Of a stretch of DNA of 38,426 nt, positions 12,228 to 19,821 are shown piece by piece; within the stretch, counting starts at the first letter, position 1, and each line of letters starts with the position of its first letter. Where the stretch lies: positions 1-38,426 of IMG/VR virus record IMGVR_UViG_3300042554_001744. The stretch is one strand, 5' to 3'. The notes under the pieces were generated by a model that saw nothing but the letters and a program-made list of their open reading frames with translations, was not told the origin of the DNA and searched no databases. Source of the stretch: a virus. The translations under genes and the position numbers were made by a program.

Positions 12228-12239
12228 TTTCCCGGGAAA
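12228..12239. promoter_or_regulatory. Perfect 12-base palindrome, candidate operator
   Basis: TTTCCCGGGAAA is self-complementary and is preceded by a second short inverted pair (CCGGGA, TCCCGG). It lies 26 bases upstream of the leftward ATG at 12202 in the divergent control region. A dimeric repressor, perhaps one of the early RHH or HTH proteins, could bind here. Confidence 0.5.
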
Positions 12240-12304
12240 CGTCGGGCACACCTTAGCCATGAAAAACGGGTTGGCAAGCCCATCAAACCTTTATTTCGGC
12301 AAGG

Positions 12305-12313
12305 TTTTCCACA
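12305..12313 (+). promoter_or_regulatory. DnaA-box-like site in the divergent region
   Basis: TTTTCCACA within GGTTTTCCACAGGC, identical over 14 bases to the site at 11828-11841. It is intergenic, unlike the other copy. Confidence 0.55.
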
Positions 12314-12409
12314 GGCTCAATACCGTCCCACTTGTCCCAACCTGCGACTCAATAGCGTGCGTTATTGACCAAACCGCTATACACTTTCAGCATCAATCAG
12401 AGCTGCCTG

Positions 12410-13654
12410 ATGGCTACGCTGTCAGACCTAAAACAAGATCACAAAAACGCCCGTAAGCGCACCCAAACTTCCGCATCCCTTCTTCAGGAGTCCCTGCAGC
12501 GTTACGGCCCTGCACGCTCCATCGTCATTGACGAAGACAACCGCATCCTTGCGGGCAACGGCACTGTTGAAGCCGCCATCAACCTAGGTATCGACGGCCT
12601 GCGAATTATTGACGCCGCACCCGATGAGCTGATTGCCGTTCGCCGCACCGGCCTTTCCGAAGACCAAAAGGTTGGCCTTGCCCTTGCCGATAACCGCACC
12701 GCTGACCTAGCCGAATGGGATGCGGAAATGCTGCAGCAGCTCAGCAAGGAACACGACATCGCCCCATGGTTTGAAGACGAAGACGTTGAGGCGCTTCTGG
12801 AGCAGGTCGAAAAGCTTGACACCGTAGAAGGCAAAACCGATCCTGATGAGGTGCCTGAGGCACCCGAAGAGCCGATCACCAAACCCGGCGACCTCTGGAT
12901 CCTCGGCAACCATCGCCTGCTCTGCGGAGACTCGACCAACATTCAGCACGTCGAACGCCTCATGGATGGGCAGAAGGCAGACATCGTGTTCACTGATCCG
13001 CCATACGGCGTCTGCTACGACCACACTGCTAGACCAAAGCCCGGCAAGAAGAATCACGGAACAATCGAGAACGATGAACTGACTGGACAGCAGCTGCAAG
13101 ATTTCTTGGCTTCTGCTTTTAATTGCGCAGATATTGCGTCGAAGCCAAATTGCGCTGCTTATATCTGGCTAGCTGACAAGTACCTGGCAGAGTGCTTAAG
13201 CGCCTTGCTCGCATCTTCATTTTGCTTTAATCAGACTCTGATCTGGAAAAAGCCAATGCTTTTAGGACGATCTAGATACCAGTGGGCTCATGAAATCTGC
13301 TTGTTTGCAGTCAAAGGCTCGCCCTTCCATACCGAAGACCGCACTAAAACAACCATCTGGGACTTTGGTGGCTACGACAAGTCCAAAAACCAGCACCCCA
13401 CTCAAAAGCCCACCTTCCTCGCCAAAGAAGCCCTTGGTAACAGCTCGATGCCAGGGCAAATTGTCCTAGACCTCTTTGGCGGCTCTGGATCCACGCTCAT
13501 CGCAGCCCAAGAGACAGGTCGCCACGCTCGCCTAATGGAACTCGACCCCGCCTATTGCGACGTGATTGTCAAGCGCTGGGAAGACTTCACCGGCAACACC
13601 GCCATCTGCCATCCTTCAGATAGCCACTTCGCAAACGCTGAGGATGACATCTAA
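12410..13654 (+). CDS. ParB-like N-terminal domain fused to DNA methyltransferase
   Basis: ATG 12410 is preferred over the non-conserved upstream reading. The 414-residue product has a ParB/sulfiredoxin-like N-terminus (about 1-110, with ILAGNGTVEAAINLG and ALADNRTADL), an acidic linker and an N6-adenine or N4-cytosine methyltransferase with TDPPYGV (motif IV, 195-201) before DLFGGSGSTLIA (motif I, 354-365), the beta-class order. HPTQKP (329-334) precedes motif I. No restriction partner is nearby, so it probably protects phage DNA from host enzymes or marks it for packaging. Its TAA shares one base with the terS ATG. Confidence 0.92.
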   Translation: MATLSDLKQDHKNARKRTQTSASLLQESLQRYGPARSIVIDEDNRILAGNGTVEAAINLGIDGLRIIDAAPDELIAVRRTGLSEDQKVGLALADNRTADLAEWDAEMLQQLSKEHDIAPWFEDEDVEALLEQVEKLDTVEGKTDPDEVPEAPEEPITKPGDLWILGNHRLLCGDSTNIQHVERLMDGQKADIVFTDPPYGVCYDHTARPKPGKKNHGTIENDELTGQQLQDFLASAFNCADIASKPNCAAYIWLADKYLAECLSALLASSFCFNQTLIWKKPMLLGRSRYQWAHEICLFAVKGSPFHTEDRTKTTIWDFGGYDKSKNQHPTQKPTFLAKEALGNSSMPGQIVLDLFGGSGSTLIAAQETGRHARLMELDPAYCDVIVKRWEDFTGNTAICHPSDSHFANAEDDI

Positions 13655-13977
13655 TGGCCGCCAGAGAAAGCACAAAAGCTGAGGTTCAATACCGCGCTAG
13701 TCGCCTTGCTCGCATCATCGCCAATGGCGGAAAACGGTCCGATTGTGTTCGATACGGTACTGAGACGTGGGGGGTTACAGAGCGTTCAATCGATAAATAC
13801 CTGAAGCTTGCGCGTGAACAAATACGGGAAGATTGGGCGCATGACACAACACAAATGCTGGCCGATTTGTTAAGCCAAACCAGTACATTGCATATGGAAG
13901 CTCGTAAAGCCGGTCAACTGCACATTGCCCTCGGCTGCATCAACACGATGGCCAAGTTGGCCAAGCTCATCGCGTGA
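13654..13977 (+). CDS. terS: Terminase small subunit
   Basis: The 107-residue helical product lies directly before the large terminase and has an HTH near residues 36-56 (TETWGVTERSIDKYLKLARE), the usual small-subunit DNA recognition element, followed by oligomerisation helices (MLADLLSQTSTLHMEARKAG). It recognises the packaging site and stimulates the large subunit. The assignment rests on position, length and HTH. It is translationally coupled on both sides (TAATG and GTGA). Confidence 0.82.
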   Translation: MAARESTKAEVQYRASRLARIIANGGKRSDCVRYGTETWGVTERSIDKYLKLAREQIREDWAHDTTQMLADLLSQTSTLHMEARKAGQLHIALGCINTMAKLAKLIA

Positions 13978-15314
13978 GCGTTCTTGCCGCTGTTGAATCC
14001 CGTGGCATCCTTGCCATCCCTGGTTTTGCCGAAAACCTACCGACAGCAGCCGATGCAATTGATCGCGTCAAAACCAACCTGCTTCCGCATCAGCAAAAGT
14101 TTTTAGAAGACACGGAGCACCGCAAGCTTGCACTCGTCTGCGGGTTTGGTGCGGGCAAGACGCACGGCCTAGTTGCAAAAGCTGTGCATATGGCTGCCTT
14201 GAATATCGGCTATGTGTCAGCCCTGTTTGAACCTGTGGCCCCTATGTTGCGCGACATTTTGCAGCGGACGATGGATGACCTATTAGAAGAGTGGGAAATA
14301 CCTTTTGATTTCCGCGTCAGCCCGTTGCCGGAGTACACCCTGCACTTCGCCGAGGGTAGCCACACGATCCTTCTGCGGACGATGGAAACATGGAACCGCA
14401 TCCGTGGCCAGAACCTTTGCGCCATTGGTTTTGACGAGGCCGATACCGCAAACAAACGCGTAGCAGAGCAGGCCACACGCATGGCCCTTGCCCGTCTTCG
14501 TGCTGGCAACGTGCAGCAGTTTTACGCCGCCACCACGCCCGAGGGTTACGGCTGGGCATTTGATACGTTCGACCGTAACGCCGGTGAAGACACGGCTTTG
14601 ATCCGTGCTCGCACCATGGATAACCCGTACCTGCCTGATGGGTTTGTGGACAGCCTGATGGCGAATTACCCGCCGCAACTGATCAAGTCCTACCTAGAAG
14701 GGCAATGGGTCAACCTCAACACGGGCCAGGTGTACGACCGCTTTGACCGTGCCAAGCATGTGGTCAACAGCTTGCCTGATCTCAGCCGTGAGCCGCTGCG
14801 TGTTGGCGTGGACTTCAACGTAGGCAATATGTCCGCTGTGATCGGCGTGAGGATTGGCGGCAGCCTGCTGGTGATCGATGAAATCAGCGGAGCCCACGAC
14901 ACCGACGCCTTGGCCAGCGAGATCAAGCGACGTTACCCAGACAGGCGTATATATGTGTATCCCGACGCCTCAGGCGGCAACCGCAGCACCAATGCGAGCC
15001 GGACGGATATTCAGATCCTTGAAAGCCACGGTTTCAGCAACCAATCGGGCAAGGCCAACCCACCTGTTCGTGATCGGGTGCTGGCGGTGCAGAGCTTGCT
15101 GGAAAACGCAAAGGGTCAAATACGGCTCAACGTGGCCGATGGATGCCGGCGGCTGATCGAGTGTCTAGAGCTGCAGAGCTATACGGAGAAAGGCGACCCC
15201 GATAAAGAGGCTGGGCACGATCACATGGTTGACGCACTGGGGTATCTGGTGTGGCGTGAGTTCAACCCGCTGCATCAAGGCGCCGGCAAGGGCACGGGCA
15301 TCAGGCTGTATTGA
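13974..15314 (+). CDS. terL: Terminase large subunit
   Basis: The 446-residue packaging motor has an N-terminal ATPase with Walker A GFGAGKT (57-63) and Walker B LCAIGFDEAD (148-157), and a C-terminal RNase H-like nuclease with acidic residues D280 (GVDFNVGN), D331 (YPDASGG) and the D416/D420 pair (DHMVDALGYL). It translocates DNA into the prohead and cuts the concatemer. The start is GTG 13974, overlapping the small-subunit TGA. The length and motif set are standard. The packaging mode cannot be read reliably, but the circular assembly fits headful or long-repeat packaging better than cos. Confidence 0.97.
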   Translation: MSVLAAVESRGILAIPGFAENLPTAADAIDRVKTNLLPHQQKFLEDTEHRKLALVCGFGAGKTHGLVAKAVHMAALNIGYVSALFEPVAPMLRDILQRTMDDLLEEWEIPFDFRVSPLPEYTLHFAEGSHTILLRTMETWNRIRGQNLCAIGFDEADTANKRVAEQATRMALARLRAGNVQQFYAATTPEGYGWAFDTFDRNAGEDTALIRARTMDNPYLPDGFVDSLMANYPPQLIKSYLEGQWVNLNTGQVYDRFDRAKHVVNSLPDLSREPLRVGVDFNVGNMSAVIGVRIGGSLLVIDEISGAHDTDALASEIKRRYPDRRIYVYPDASGGNRSTNASRTDIQILESHGFSNQSGKANPPVRDRVLAVQSLLENAKGQIRLNVADGCRRLIECLELQSYTEKGDPDKEAGHDHMVDALGYLVWREFNPLHQGAGKGTGIRLY

Positions 15315-15325
15315 TCGTCATAGGG

Positions 15326-15331
15326 TATACT
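15326..15331 (+). promoter_or_regulatory. Possible rightward promoter -10 after terL
   Basis: TATACT in the context TAGGGTATACTCT, the same core as the leftward promoters. There is no good -35 at 16-18 bases (AGGCTG at 17), so it is a weaker candidate. It lies just past the terL stop. Confidence 0.45.
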
Positions 15332-15337
15332 CTCAAT

Positions 15338-15496
15338 ACGAGGGGAGCGGCCCACTCGCAAAACTCAACCGCCGGCCGAACAGCGCACACGAGGCCGTTA
15401 AACCCGAGCGCAACAGGGCCTGAATAAGCCCGCTCCGCCGGTTGGCCCGGCAACTTATTACTTAATTACCTGGTCCCTTTGGGGGCCTTTTCTTTT
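15338..15496 (+). ncRNA. Candidate structured RNA between terL and the portal operon
   Basis: This segment has no plausible coding frame, begins about seven bases after a TATACT and ends in a terminator. It folds well by eye: GGAGCGG (15344-15350) pairs with CCGCTCC (15430-15436); inside this, AGGCC (15392-15396) pairs with GGCCT (15417-15421); next, GCCGG (15437-15441) pairs with CCGGC (15447-15451). It does not look like a tRNA, tmRNA or 6S RNA to me. It could be a regulatory or packaging RNA, or simply a structured leader. Confidence 0.42.
15472..15496 (+). terminator. Probable rho-independent terminator after terL
   Basis: GGTCCC (15472-15477) pairs with GGGGCC (15482-15487), one T.G included, around a four-base loop, then a T-rich run with one C to 15496. 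Confidence 0.65.
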
Positions 15497-15527
15497 GCCG
15501 CTACCCTGAAGCCGCCGCACATACACA

Positions 15528-15716
15528 ATGTCTGCACCCGTCTGGCACGATCTCGAAGCCGCCTTTGATTCCGTCCAAGACGACGGCTCTTACGATTTCA
15601 GCCAAGCCGCATCCGCCATGCTCACAGCCATTCAGCAATGGCTATACGACAACGACTTTGATGAAGCCGGCGATGCCCTAGAGGATGAAATTGTTCGCGC
15701 TGATCAAGCCGAATAA
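15528..15716 (+). CDS. 62-residue acidic unknown protein
   Basis: The product is acidic and helical: MSAPVWHDLEAAFDSVQDDG, SYDFSQAASAMLTAIQQWLY and DNDFDEAGDALEDEIVRADQ. About a quarter of residues are D or E and there are almost no basic ones. Small acidic proteins near the portal may act as DNA mimics or assembly factors, but nothing specific is visible. It is the first gene after the candidate terminator and RNA. The 123 bases between it and the portal gene hold no gene; TAGAAT at 15811-15816 is a weak -10 candidate without a matching -35. Confidence 0.65.
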   Translation: MSAPVWHDLEAAFDSVQDDGSYDFSQAASAMLTAIQQWLYDNDFDEAGDALEDEIVRADQAE

Positions 15717-15839
15717 ACTTTGACCTGCCGGGTCGGTTCTTTCCGTAAGGTTGAACGCAGCGGGTGGCTGATCGGCGGCCCGGCCATCATTCACGATTAA
15801 CCTAGAGCCATAGAATTTGTGCATGGCTAGGCGCAAAAG

Positions 15840-17324
15840 ATGACGTACACCGGTTTCAGGCACTATGACCGGAATCTGGCGCGCAAAGCCACGCAGGTTC
15901 AAGATCCCAATGCTGCATGGCAGGCACAGGAAGCCCATTGGATCCTGATTGAAGATCTGCTGCATGGCACTTATGGAATGCGGCGTAAGCATCGTCGTTA
16001 CCTGCCGCAGGAACCACGCGAGCAAGACGAAAGCTACGACAACCGCCTGGCTCGATCAGTTTGCCCGCCTTATTACCAGCGGCTAGAGCGGATGCTCGCG
16101 GGCATGTTGACCCGTAAGCCCGTGCGTCTCGATGATGTACCCGATGTAATTCGTGAGCAGCTTTTCGATGTAGACCTTCAGGGCAATGACCTGAACATTT
16201 ACGTCTACGAACTGGCCCGCAAAATGGTGCGTTACGGCCACGTTGGTGTTTTGGTTGATTTCCCGACCCAAGACGACAGCGAAATTCAGAACATCACCGA
16301 TATTTCGCAGCTTCGCCCTTATTGGTGTACTTACACGCCAAGAGACATACTTGGATGGCGGTCTGAAATCGTCAACGGAGCACAGCAGCTAACACAACTC
16401 CGCTTGATGGAGCAGGTCACTATTGCTGATGGGGAATACGGCGAAAAGCTAATCCAGCAGGTCAGAATCCTAAAACCCGGTTCCTACGCATTGTTTCGCC
16501 AAGACGATACGCGTGGCACCTTTGAGCAGGTAGCCGAAGGCACCACCAGTCTTGATTACATTCCTTTCGCCGTTGCCTACTCCAATCGAGTTGGCCTGCT
16601 TGAGTCGCGCCCGCCGTTGGAAGATATTGCTGAGCTGAACCTCAAGACGTATCAGATCCAGAGCGATCTGGACAACATGCTGCACATCTCAGCGGTGCCC
16701 ATGCTGGCGTTCTTTGGCTTCCCATCTAGCGCCGAGGAAGTTAGCGCCGGTCCCGGTGAAGCGATTGCATTCCCAGCTGAAGGCCGTGCTGAATACATTG
16801 AACCGAGCGGCAACAGCTTCCGTTCGCAGTTTGATCGGCTCAAGCAGCTTGAGATGCAGATCAATGAACTTGGCCTGTCTGCCGTGCTGGGCCAGAAGCT
16901 AAGCGCTGAAACTGCCGAGGCAAAACGAATCGATCGCAGCCAAGGCGATTCCACAATGATGGTCATCGCTCAGCAGGTGCAAGACCTAATCGATAATTGC
17001 CTGCGGTTCCACGCTGATTACCTTGGCCAAGCTCAATCTGGTAGCAGCTACGTCAACCGTGATTTCATCGGCGCACGTCTTGAGCCAGCGGAAATTACTG
17101 CGCTGTTGCAGACCTACACCGCTGGTGTGATCAGTCAAAAGACATTGCTCGACCAACTTGCCCAAGGTGAAGTGCTTGGTGACGATTTCGACGTTGAGGA
17201 AGAACTAGAGGCCACGCAATCTGGTGGTCTGATCGAAATTGGCGGTCCTGAAAATCTTGGCTCCGAAGATGTGATGGGCGAAGAAACGCCAGACGGTCAA
17301 AGCCTTGACGATGAAATGCAATGA
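15840..17324 (+). CDS. Portal protein (DUF4055-like)
   Basis: The 494-residue product is the head's DNA entry channel. The N-terminal region with WILIEDLLHGTYGMRRKHRR and NRLARSVCPPYYQRLERMLA, the long helix ELNLKTYQIQSDLDNMLHIS, and AVLGQKLSAETAEAKRIDRS are typical of the DUF4055 portal group in siphoviruses. The C-terminal acidic tail fits portals. It lies between terminase and the MuF protein, the canonical order, and overlaps the next start by four bases (ATGA). Confidence 0.92.
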   Translation: MTYTGFRHYDRNLARKATQVQDPNAAWQAQEAHWILIEDLLHGTYGMRRKHRRYLPQEPREQDESYDNRLARSVCPPYYQRLERMLAGMLTRKPVRLDDVPDVIREQLFDVDLQGNDLNIYVYELARKMVRYGHVGVLVDFPTQDDSEIQNITDISQLRPYWCTYTPRDILGWRSEIVNGAQQLTQLRLMEQVTIADGEYGEKLIQQVRILKPGSYALFRQDDTRGTFEQVAEGTTSLDYIPFAVAYSNRVGLLESRPPLEDIAELNLKTYQIQSDLDNMLHISAVPMLAFFGFPSSAEEVSAGPGEAIAFPAEGRAEYIEPSGNSFRSQFDRLKQLEMQINELGLSAVLGQKLSAETAEAKRIDRSQGDSTMMVIAQQVQDLIDNCLRFHADYLGQAQSGSSYVNRDFIGARLEPAEITALLQTYTAGVISQKTLLDQLAQGEVLGDDFDVEEELEATQSGGLIEIGGPENLGSEDVMGEETPDGQSLDDEMQ

Positions 17325-18625
17325 CGCAATCAGGCGTTACACCTCGCCTGCTCAATGTTGAGCAATTTAAGCGGAAGATCGACCGCAGTAATCCTGTCGC
17401 CAACATTTACCGCAATGCCATTGATCTCAATCGCTTCAGCAATGCTGTCGCTAAGCAGATCGTCCGTGATTACAACGCAATCATCCTTAGCGCTGTAGAT
17501 GACCTTAAGCGTATTGATTTTGGCGAGGCCACCGCAGGCGCAGGCATTGTCAGCCCATCATCTGTGCAGGCTCAGCGTCTTCGCGTCATTCTTGCTCAGC
17601 TGAAAGATTCGTTAGACAACTGGGCAGATCGCAGCACCGCTTATGCGTCACGCGAACTGCAGGGCTTGGCTGAATTGCAAACTGAATTTGTCACTGAGCA
17701 ATTACGTCTAGCTGTTGCCGGTGGTGAAGTTGGTGGCCGCGGCATTGAACCGAGCGTTGTGGCTCAGCAGGCTGTTAACACAGTTGAGGTGGCACCGAAC
17801 TTTGCGGCCAGTGTCGCCAGCGTTGATCCGACCGATTTGAATTTCACCTTGCCTGGCACTGGAGCCTTTAATCTGACAGCAGCGCAAGGGTCGGCCATAA
17901 CTTTGCCTAATGGTGAAGTCGTGCAGAAGGCGTTTCGCGGCCTAGCCGAATCTCAAGCTCAGCGCTTTAACGCCATTGTTCGCACTGGCATTCTTTCTGG
18001 CGAGCCAACGCCACAGATCGCACGGCGGATGGTTGGAACCCTTGAGTTTGGACAGCTTGCCAAGACAGCGCGACAGCAAGCATTGGCCGGTGGCGAACTG
18101 ACCCGCGTGGCTGATCATCAGGTTTTGACCGTTGTTCGCACGAGCGTGCAGCAGGTGGCCAATGAAGCAAGCCAACAGGTCTACCGCTCCAATCAAGACG
18201 TAACGAAGAAATACCGTTACCTCGCCACATTGGATAGCCGCACCTCAGCGATCTGTCGCAGCCTTGACGGCAAGGAATTTAAGTATGGCGATGGGCCATT
18301 GCCTCCGGTTCACTTCAACTGCCGTAGCACCACGATTCCCATTGTTGATTACCGCGCCCTTGGCCTGCGGCCACCAGAAAAAATAATCGGCCCAGCAAGG
18401 CGTGCATCAGAAGGTGGTCAGGTTTCAGCGGACACAAACTATGCGCAATGGTTGCGTGATCGGCCCGAAGTGCAACGCGAAATCTTTGGTAGCAAGCAGC
18501 CTTATTACACGATGCTGTTAGAAAAATATGGCCCTGAAGGTGCCCTGTCCCGCTTTGTACGTGAAGACGGCAGCGAAGTTAGCCTGAAACAGTTGCAGCA
18601 AAGGTATGGAAAGCCCGAGCCTTAA
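17321..18625 (+). CDS. Minor head protein, SPP1 gp7/MuF family
   Basis: The 434-residue product has a long helical N-terminal part and a C-terminal phage Mu F-like domain at about residues 298-336: YRYLATLDSRTSAICRSLDG, then KEFKYGDGPLPPVHFNCRST, the diagnostic cysteine/histidine pattern. These proteins bind the portal and are packed in small copy number inside the head, and may be injected with DNA. It directly follows the portal with an ATGA overlap and its end overlaps the next small gene by 20 bases. Confidence 0.92.
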   Translation: MTQSGVTPRLLNVEQFKRKIDRSNPVANIYRNAIDLNRFSNAVAKQIVRDYNAIILSAVDDLKRIDFGEATAGAGIVSPSSVQAQRLRVILAQLKDSLDNWADRSTAYASRELQGLAELQTEFVTEQLRLAVAGGEVGGRGIEPSVVAQQAVNTVEVAPNFAASVASVDPTDLNFTLPGTGAFNLTAAQGSAITLPNGEVVQKAFRGLAESQAQRFNAIVRTGILSGEPTPQIARRMVGTLEFGQLAKTARQQALAGGELTRVADHQVLTVVRTSVQQVANEASQQVYRSNQDVTKKYRYLATLDSRTSAICRSLDGKEFKYGDGPLPPVHFNCRSTTIPIVDYRALGLRPPEKIIGPARRASEGGQVSADTNYAQWLRDRPEVQREIFGSKQPYYTMLLEKYGPEGALSRFVREDGSEVSLKQLQQRYGKPEP

Positions 18626-18818
18626 ACATTTCAAGGACGGTTATGTTTCCAGTGATCTTGTAGAAGCCTTAGTCGGCGAAACGTGGATCAATGCCATCTA
18701 CACCAATGAAGGCTGGTTTACTTTTGATCTAGCCACTAAATTGGTTGCAGTTACCGAATGGCGTGATGGCAAAGAAGCCGACCAAGGCCGAAAAGAAAAT
18801 CGGGAAGGTGATGTCTGA
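18606..18818 (+). CDS. 70-residue unknown protein
   Basis: ATG 18606 overlaps the end of the MuF gene by 20 bases. The product has a compact beta-type region (VGETWINAIYTNEGWFTFDL, LVAVTEWRDG) and a short charged tail (QGRKENREGDV). The NxGWFTFDLATK phrase hints at a small barrel, but no family is recognised. It also overlaps the next gene by 53 bases, suggesting dense coupling. Confidence 0.6.
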   Translation: MESPSLKHFKDGYVSSDLVEALVGETWINAIYTNEGWFTFDLATKLVAVTEWRDGKEADQGRKENREGDV

Positions 18819-18951
18819 ATACAAGGCAGGAACTCTGCAATCCGGCAAGCCCGGCCCTGGTAAGGGTCCAAAGGTAACCAGCCGCAAGCAGGCGATTGCC
18901 ATTGCACTGAGCGAAGCCGGCAAAACCCGTAAGCCCAAAGGTAAAAAGTGA
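18766..18951 (+). CDS. DUF6496-like small basic protein
   Basis: ATG 18766 is chosen over an upstream ATG at 18745 because the conserved part starts MAKKPTKAEKKIGKVMSEYK. The 61-residue product continues with SGKPGPGKGPKVTSRKQAIA and IALSEAGK, the pattern that defines DUF6496 as I remember it. These are highly basic proteins of unknown role frequently located near head genes; nucleic-acid binding or internal head protein are possible. It shares one base with the next ATG (TGATG). Confidence 0.78.
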   Translation: MAKKPTKAEKKIGKVMSEYKAGTLQSGKPGPGKGPKVTSRKQAIAIALSEAGKTRKPKGKK

Positions 18952-19118
18952 TGGCACCAAAGAAACCGGGTCTTTACGCCAACATCAACGCCAAACGCAA
19001 GCGGATAGAGGAAGGCTCCAAGGAACGCAAAGCGCGTCGCGGCGAAGCTGACTACCCTGAAGCTGGCGCCTTCAAGGCTGCTGCTAAAACCGCCAAAAAA
19101 CGGAAGCCCAAAAAATGA
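18951..19118 (+). CDS. 55-residue basic protein
   Basis: The frame from ATG 18951 to TGA 19118 overlaps its neighbours by one and four bases, a tight coupling that argues for real translation. The product begins MAPKKPGLYANINAKRKRIE and ends in KAAAKTAKKRKPKK. The GLYANIxAKRKRI opening is familiar from small proteins in many phages, located between MuF and scaffold genes, without known function. Its basicity suggests it could neutralise DNA charge inside the head, but this is inference. Confidence 0.75.
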   Translation: MAPKKPGLYANINAKRKRIEEGSKERKARRGEADYPEAGAFKAAAKTAKKRKPKK

Positions 19119-19303
19119 AGGGCAAAATCTGGGAAGGAAGCTGCACCTATCTCAAGTGTTCCGATGGCTTGATTGAGGGCCGCTTCCTTTTCCCAGTGCC
19201 AAGCACGCCTGAAAGCCTCGGTGCGTTGATGGGTCGCCTCGCTGAGGGCGTCGAAGTCATCACCTGCATCGAAAATGATGATGAGGACGACGAGGATGAT
19301 TGA
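19115..19303 (+). CDS. 62-residue acidic-tailed unknown protein
   Basis: ATG 19115 overlaps the preceding TGA (ATGA). The product has a short beta-type N-terminal part (MKGKIWEGSCTYLKCSDGLI), a helix PESLGALMGRLAEGVEVI and an extreme acidic tail ENDDEDDEDD. Between strongly basic neighbours, such an acidic tail could mediate pairing with them, but no family is known. Confidence 0.62.
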   Translation: MKGKIWEGSCTYLKCSDGLIEGRFLFPVPSTPESLGALMGRLAEGVEVITCIENDDEDDEDD

Positions 19304-19568
19304 GTATCGCGGCGAGAAATTTGAGGGCTACAACAAGCCCAAGCGCACGCCAAACCATCCAACCAAATCTCATGTCGTCTTGGCCAAGGAAGGCGACAAG
19401 GTAAAACTGATCAGGTTCGGTCAGCAGGGCGTGTCAGGCTCACCACCACGAAAATCAGAATCGGCAGCAGACAAAACACGAAGGGCATCATTTAAGGCTC
19501 GCCACGCTGAGAACATCGCCAAGGGCAAGATGTCTGCGGCTTACTGGGCTGACAAGGAAAAGTGGTGA
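19296..19568 (+). CDS. 90-residue conserved phage protein (DUF5872-like)
   Basis: ATG 19296 is chosen over ATG 19275 because the conserved domain starts MIEYRGEKFEGYNKPKRTPN. It continues with KVKLIRFGQQGVSGSPP, SFKARHAENIAKGKMSAAYW and DKEKW. This pattern is common in phages between portal/MuF and scaffold genes, and is annotated as a DUF without function in my memory; the name DUF5872 is my best guess and should be checked. It overlaps the previous stop by eight bases. Confidence 0.72.
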   Translation: MIEYRGEKFEGYNKPKRTPNHPTKSHVVLAKEGDKVKLIRFGQQGVSGSPPRKSESAADKTRRASFKARHAENIAKGKMSAAYWADKEKW

Positions 19569-19569
19569 G

Positions 19570-19764
19570 CTACTGACCTTCTGCCTTATGGATTCGGTCT
19601 TTTAACTCGGCCACATACTTACGCAGCGCGTTGGCATTGTCCGCGTGCCACCGATCATGCGTCTTCAAATACTCCCGTGTGTGCAGGTCAATCGCTTTCA
19701 GCATCTGATGGATGACTGGGTTCCACGGCTCACGGATTGGTGTATCCCATTCGCGCCGGGACAT
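19570..19764 (-). CDS. 64-residue leftward protein inside the late operon
   Basis: The product begins MSRREWDTPIREPWNPVIHQ and continues MLKAIDLHTREYLKTHDRWH and ANALRKYVAELKDRIHK. The WNPVIHQMLKAIDLH phrase is familiar from small picocyanobacterial and cyanophage proteins of unknown function and supports a real gene and host link. It is the only leftward gene between 12.4 and 38.1 kb and ends one base beyond the converging 19296 gene, so it needs its own promoter, perhaps in 19765-19821. Confidence 0.72.
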   Translation of the reverse strand: MSRREWDTPIREPWNPVIHQMLKAIDLHTREYLKTHDRWHADNANALRKYVAELKDRIHKAEGQ

Positions 19765-19821
19765 GACGTGCAAAAAGCATCTTTTACTTATACAGTTTGC
19801 TGGTAAACCCTACGGGTCACA

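Larger units (their letters stand above)
12203..12409. other. Divergent control region, candidate replication origin
   Basis: This 207-base gap separates the leftward replication block from the rightward late block. It holds the 12-base palindrome (12228-12239), a DnaA-like box (12305-12313), an A/T-rich stretch around 12280-12305 and a TATACA sequence (12378-12383) about 27 bases before the rightward ATG. No consensus -35 was found for either direction. The location next to a putative replication protein suggests an origin recognised by host DnaA. Confidence 0.45.

Noticed and set aside
15338-15471. tRNA, tmRNA or 6S RNA in the terL-portal gap
   Set aside because: No cloverleaf, T-loop consensus or 6S-like long bubble could be drawn.
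15823-15843. Six-residue leader MARRKR overlapping the portal start
   Set aside because: Likely chance; no attenuator structure or regulatory codons.
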